NCBI GenBank assembly: GCA_020853515.1
Contig: JADYYU010000135.1
Coordinates: 1-5,875, forward strand
Origin: Chitinophagaceae bacterium
GTDB lineage: Bacteria > Bacteroidota > Bacteroidia > Chitinophagales > Chitinophagaceae
Direction: 5' to 3'
DNA length: 5,875 nucleotides
The notes beneath the pieces were generated by a model. That model ran no database searches. It was given only the letters and a program-made list of their open reading frames with translations, and was not told the origin of the DNA. Positions 4,525-5,875 of this stretch are shown here, piece by piece. Position numbers and translations under genes: made by a program. How positions within the stretch are numbered: position 1 is the stretch's first letter; every line of letters starts with the position of its first letter.

Positions 4525-5875
4525 TTAATTTGATTTCACGACCTTCACCGAATGAGACCCCGCAGCTTTAACATGATACACCCCATACGGTAAAGTACTT
4601 AAATCTATATTCGTTTCTGTTTCACCGTTGCATTTTTGATTGATGACTAATTTCCCCACCATGTCAAAAACCTGAATACCTGTAAGTTTTTCATCATGAC
4701 GTATGTGTATCATGCCGTTGGTGGGATTCGGGTATAAAACAATTTCATTCGCAGCAATTGCTTCTCCGGTAAATATTTTTGCATTAGGTAATTGCGGGGC
4801 ACCTGCTGTGCAACCGTTGTAGGCTTGAGCTATAAATACGGAGCCGGAGTCGGCTTTGAAACCGGGATTCAGCGTTACATAGCTGTTGGCATTGGCGTCC
4901 AATTTTACATTTGTACCTGCTTTTATTAATACGGTTCCTGAACTAATTATCCAGCTCTGGCTTTCAGTAAGTGAATTGTAAAAAGGTGAATAATTGATGG
5001 TAAAATTGGGAACACACACGATGCAGGGACTGACGGTCAGACTAAGGGTGGCAATAGAGTCACAACCATTCACCGATATAAAATTGGCTGTATATACTCC
5101 TGTTGAATCCAGATTTTGTCCGTTCCATACATAGGGTGTTTGATTGGCACATATGGAAAGATTAGTGGTGACATTGACATTCTGATAAACTCTTACACCG
5201 ACTGTATCTTTACCCAGACAACCATTGGCATCGCTACCCGTAACAATATAATTAAGCAGATAAGGAGTATAGGCCGGCGTAAAAGGAACATTGTCTGTCA
5301 CTCCATTGGTCCACGTGTAGCTAAGTGCGCCACTACCGTTGAAAATTACACTTTGTCCTTCACAAATTGTATCATCTGTTACATTTGCAGTGACTGTTGT
5401 AAGTACCGCAGCGACATCAATTGAATCGTAACGCCAGCCGCATGAATTATGTGTCCGGTACATGTACCTGCCGGGCTGAATAATTGTTTGTATAAGGCCA
5501 TTTCCTCCAAACTGGCCGGGAGGGGGATACAAGTAATTACCTACTACATAATACCAGGCGCCCGGTATACCATTATTGGTATACAGTTCCATTGTATCGC
5601 ATAACAAAGGAAATTGTGATGTAATATTTGCAGGAGGAATGGGATTTTGTACATCGATATTAAAGGTGTCTTTGGCCACCTGGCCCAGTTGATCCGTCAC
5701 CGTCAGGGTATAAGAAATATTAGTTGTTGCGGTAAAACTGACTGTATTTGTATTGGTATTGTTCAGCCCGGTAACCGGCAGCCAACTGTAGGTAAGAGGC
5801 GGCACACCACCACCGATATTTCCGGTGAGCGTTTGATTATTGCCATTACAAACAGTTACATTCTGGTAAGTGGGC
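4525..5875 (-). CDS. C-terminal part of a T9SS-secreted PKD/Ig-like adhesin (5' end outside window)
   Basis: The frame is open from the right edge to the TAA at 4525, about 449 codons. The GTG at 5805 is internal: the 23 codons above it (PTYQNVTVCNGNNQTLTG, then NIGGG) continue the conserved domain, so the gene is 5'-partial. Domains in order, numbered from Val at 5805: PKD-like (PPLTYSWLPVTGLN ... ISYTLTVTD, to ~52); a block with LCDTMELYTNNGIPGAWYYV and RTHNSCGW (~62-124); an Ig-like repeat TICEGQSVIFNGSGALSYTW ... GSDANGCLGKD (~146-206); the Cys module SICANQTPYVWNGQNLDSTG (~217-258); NYSPFYNSLTESQSWI plus KLDANANSYVTLNPGFKADS, a stacked-beta element resembling the '3-coathanger' type (~264-332); and a T9SS type A sorting domain (EIVLYPNPTNG, VFDMVGKLV, IDLSTLPYGVYHVK, end VVKSN). 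It should be exported across the outer membrane and function at the surface, probably in adhesion. Stop-to-start distance to the next gene is 25 nt, indicating an operon. Confidence 0.88.
   Translation of the reverse strand, partial: PTYQNVTVCNGNNQTLTGNIGGGVPPLTYSWLPVTGLNNTNTNTVSFTATTNISYTLTVTDQLGQVAKDTFNIDVQNPIPPANITSQFPLLCDTMELYTNNGIPGAWYYVVGNYLYPPPGQFGGNGLIQTIIQPGRYMYRTHNSCGWRYDSIDVAAVLTTVTANVTDDTICEGQSVIFNGSGALSYTWTNGVTDNVPFTPAYTPYLLNYIVTGSDANGCLGKDTVGVRVYQNVNVTTNLSICANQTPYVWNGQNLDSTGVYTANFISVNGCDSIATLSLTVSPCIVCVPNFTINYSPFYNSLTESQSWIISSGTVLIKAGTNVKLDANANSYVTLNPGFKADSGSVFIAQAYNGCTAGAPQLPNAKIFTGEAIAANEIVLYPNPTNGMIHIRHDEKLTGIQVFDMVGKLVINQKCNGETETNIDLSTLPYGVYHVKAAGSHSVKVVKSN
5175..5640 (-). 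other. Extra ~153-residue Ig-like module absent from the paralogue
   Basis: Flanking sequence is colinear between this gene and the frameshifted paralogue: AKDTFxxxVxNP on one side and SICANQTPYxWNGQ on the other. The paralogue joins them with a short NSSSLTN linker around 3046-3063. The extra block contains Cys pairs (LCDTM...NSCGW, TICEG...NGCLG) and an Ig-like repeat. Boundaries are approximate, because the two sequences diverge at the linker. Either a module was gained here or lost in the paralogue. Confidence 0.65.
5863..5875. repeat. Right copy of 13-bp direct terminal repeat
   Basis: This is identical to bases 1-13. On the minus strand it encodes PTYQ immediately before NVTVCNG of the PKD-like region, whereas the left copy encodes PTYQ immediately after SLLGA at the end of the propeller half. 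Overlapping the two copies fuses the partial genes in frame. Confidence 0.9.

Noticed and set aside
5116..5424. Plus-strand ORF of 102 codons
   Set aside because: It is antisense to conserved PKD/Ig and Cys modules of the right-edge adhesin. No independent signal.
1..5875. Small circular plasmid or phage genome, suggested by matching ends and a 'tail-fibre' protein
   Set aside because: There is no replication, mobilisation, packaging or capsid gene. VGIG tail-fibre-like proteins are common chromosomal proteins in Bacteroidota. A tandem array or assembly loop explains the ends better.
1..5875. tRNA, rRNA, CRISPR array, insertion sequence
   Set aside because: No regularly spaced short repeats, transposase-like ORF, terminal inverted repeats or RNA gene were recognised on either strand.

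Overview
The window looks like a piece of a Bacteroidota genome, probably a Chitinophagaceae/Sphingobacteriales-type or uncultured relative. The evidence is C-terminal type IX secretion (T9SS) sorting domains with the YPNPT...GK...VYxVK pattern, PKD/Ig-like adhesin modules of the style common in that phylum, a 'VGIGTxxP' tail-fibre-like surface protein, AT-rich intergenic gaps, and translation starts preceded by A-rich leaders without a Shine-Dalgarno sequence. Every gene I can support lies on the minus strand, so the layout reads from right to left.

Layout in transcription order. (1) 5875-4525: C-terminal part of a large secreted adhesin, with its 5' end outside the window. It carries a PKD-like domain, a ~153-residue Ig-like block, a cysteine-containing module, a stacked beta domain and a T9SS sorting domain. 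(2) After 25 nt, 4499-2407: a paralogue of the same family, with a signal peptide, an SBBP-like beta-propeller half, a PKD-like domain and a T9SS domain. It is split into two ORFs by one missing base near 3325-3336; adding one base back gives a 697-codon protein. (3) After 39 nt, 2367-1354: a 337-aa tail-fibre-like protein with three VGIG-type repeats and a coiled-coil C-terminus. A strong inverted repeat overlaps its stop codon. (4) After 129 nt, 1224-1: the N-terminal 408 codons of another member of the adhesin family, still open at the left edge.

The most unusual observation concerns the window ends. The first 13 bases and the last 13 bases are identical, and the match sits at the homologous, in-frame point of the adhesin family. 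Joining the ends makes the left-edge gene (408 codons) and the right-edge gene (446 further codons including stop) into one intact 853-aa protein colinear with the frameshifted paralogue. The window may therefore be one period of a tandem array, a circularly closing contig or an assembly loop, rather than a random linear slice.

No replication, mobilisation, transposase, RNA or CRISPR feature is visible. The genes look like a locus for secreted or cell-surface proteins (adhesion or structural), with duplication, module gain or loss, and decay acting on it.
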